From Candidatus Equihabitans merdae (GTDB taxonomy: Bacteria; Bacillota; Clostridia; Lachnospirales; Lachnospiraceae), in NCBI GenBank assembly GCA_018065025.1, contig JAGHUB010000133.1:1-6334 (forward strand): 6,334 bases of DNA, given 5' to 3'. This document shows, piece after piece, positions 6,101 to 6,334 of this stretch. The translations under genes and the position numbers were made by a program. Position 1 is the stretch's first letter; each line of letters begins with the position of its first letter. Below the pieces are notes generated by a model that was not told the DNA's origin, did not search any database, and was given only the letters and a program-made list of their open reading frames with translations.

Positions 6101-6334
6101 TGACCATGTTCTTGCTTCCGGCAAAGACATCAACGTCATGGTATTCGATACAGAAGTTTACTCCAACACAGGTGGTCAGTCCTCCAAGGCTACACCGACC
6201 GGTGCTGTTGCTCAGTTCGCTGCAGCCGGTAAAGAAACCAAGAAGAAAGACCTGGCCGGCATGGCTATGACCTATGGTTATGTCTATGTTGCTCAGATCG
6301 CTATCGGCGCTGATTACAACCAGGCTGTTAAGGC
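3156..6334 (+). CDS. nifJ: Pyruvate:ferredoxin (flavodoxin) oxidoreductase, homodimeric type, 3' end outside window
   Basis: The frame stays open for 1059 codons to the right edge; family members have about 1170-1200 residues, so roughly the last tenth is missing. The enzyme oxidises pyruvate with CoA to acetyl-CoA and CO2 and reduces ferredoxin, a central step of anaerobic fermentation in the cytoplasm. Visible parts in order: the N-terminal pyruvate/TPP domain with YPITPSS (29-35), Glu65 in MQSEAG and Arg115 in SARALA; GDHSD and FFDGFRTSHE; the transketolase C-like domain from about 262; the gamma domain with GLGADG (422-427); a two-cluster ferredoxin-like domain with CxxCxxCxxxC at Cys696/699/702/706 and Cys749/752/755/759; and the C-terminal TPP domain with Cys821, 824 and 849 for the proximal 4Fe-4S cluster, GDG (970-972, Asp971) and NTGG (1004-1007). 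The fourth proximal-cluster Cys is expected beyond the edge. No frameshift is seen. The strong promoter, strong ribosome binding site and biased codons (GCT, GGT, ACA, AAG) suggest high expression. It appears to have its own transcription unit. Confidence 0.97.
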   Translation, partial: MDNRKWLTMDGNEAAAHASYAYTEVATIYPITPSSVMPEHVDEWATEGRKNIFGKEVKVTEMQSEAGAAGAFHGSLSAGAMTTTFTASQGLLLMIPNIYKVAGERLPGVFDVSARALASHALSIFGDHSDVYACRQAGACMLCESSVQEVMDLTPVAHMAALEGSLPPINFFDGFRTSHEIQKIKVWDYADLDEMVDHDAIQKFRDNALNPNHPVQRGSAQNPDIFFQAREASNPTYDAMPAIVQSCMDKVNAKLGTNYKLFNYYGAPDAESVIIAMGSVNDTIEETIDYLCAQGKKVGVVKVRLYRPFSAAALIDAIPATAKVINVLDRTKEPGAEGEPLFLDVVAALYDCDKFKGVKVNGGRYGLGSKDTTPAQIVAVFENESKKKFTIGIEDDVTNLSLKVGAPLVTTPEGTTNCKFWGLGADGTVGANKNSIKIIGDNTDMYAQAYFDYDSKESGGVTMSHLRFGKKPIKSTYLIKQANFVACHNPAYMTKYNMVQELVPGGTFLLNCAWSDEEIAAHLPGQVKKFMAENKINFYVIDGVKIGIEVGMGPTRINTILQSAFFKLTGIIPEEQALDLMKKAAKATYGRKGDDIVRMNWDAIDAGAQQVRKIEVPAEWANCEDEGLSMNKATQGTQDVVDFVNNVQAYVAAQEGNNLPVSAFTPYVDGTTPSGAAAYEKRGIAVNIPKWNSENCIQCGRCAFVCPHAVIRTYALTEAEVAAAPADTQVLNINGTDYKYSIAISAYDCTGCGSCANVCLGKKGQKALTMINAAEASAKTQTYYDYMETTSEKEDVVQKFGVNTVKGSQFRKPLLEFSGACAGCGETPYAKLITQLFGDHMMIANATGCSSIWGNSSPSTPYTKNSKGRGPAWSNSLFEDGAEFGYGMLLAQIATRENMKDKVAAIAAKAEGEVKEAADKYLETFDCGACNGAATDALVAALEKCGCDASKEILANKDYLAKKSQWIFGGDGWAYDIGYGGVDHVLASGKDINVMVFDTEVYSNTGGQSSKATPTGAVAQFAAAGKETKKKDLAGMAMTYGYVYVAQIAIGADYNQAVK

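Noticed and set aside
1..6334. CRISPR arrays, tRNA or rRNA genes, insertion sequences, phage genes, toxin-antitoxin pairs
   Set aside because: No regularly spaced repeats, cloverleaf-like sequences, transposase or integrase frames, or terminal inverted repeats were found on reading both strands.

Overview
The window looks like a chromosomal segment of an anaerobic Gram-positive bacterium of the class Clostridia, probably Lachnospiraceae-like. This is inferred from three things: a large single-chain pyruvate:ferredoxin oxidoreductase, an ABC-F protein of the Firmicutes YkpA type, and strong AGGAGG-like ribosome binding sites with sigma-A style promoters. Base composition is moderate, and no mobile, phage or plasmid genes are visible. 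Species cannot be fixed from the sequence alone.

Layout from left to right. (1) Bases 1-587, plus strand: the 3' part of a gene for a secreted NlpC/P60-type cell-wall hydrolase. A Pro/Ser-rich linker leads into one divergent, cysteine-rich catalytic domain. (2) Bases 601-634: a perfect 15-bp inverted repeat that serves as a shared terminator between two convergent genes. (3) Bases 688-1113, minus strand: a 141-residue, extremely acidic protein of unknown function. Its N-terminus recalls the cell-division protein SepF, but the SepF domain is absent. (4) Bases 1114-1344: a divergent promoter region. (5) Bases 1345-2985, plus strand: a complete ABC-F ATPase of the YkpA/YbiT group, with a good promoter and a short leader. 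Its second ATP site looks degenerate. (6) Bases 2986-3155: a compact control region in which an 11-bp hairpin, probably the ABC-F terminator, is interlocked with the -35/-10 elements of the next gene. A second hairpin follows in the leader. (7) Bases 3156-6334, plus strand: nifJ, pyruvate:ferredoxin oxidoreductase, which runs off the right end after 1059 codons.

The genes do not form an evident operon or shared pathway. Each has its own promoter and/or terminator signals. PFOR supplies acetyl-CoA and reduced ferredoxin for fermentation, the ABC-F protein probably acts on the ribosome, and the NlpC/P60 protein acts on the cell wall.

I see no convincing new multi-gene system. The points most worth a second look are the interlocked terminator/promoter before nifJ, the coordinated loss of ATP-site II motifs in the ABC-F protein, the SepF-like N-terminus of the acidic orphan protein, and the divergent catalytic motifs of the NlpC/P60 domain.
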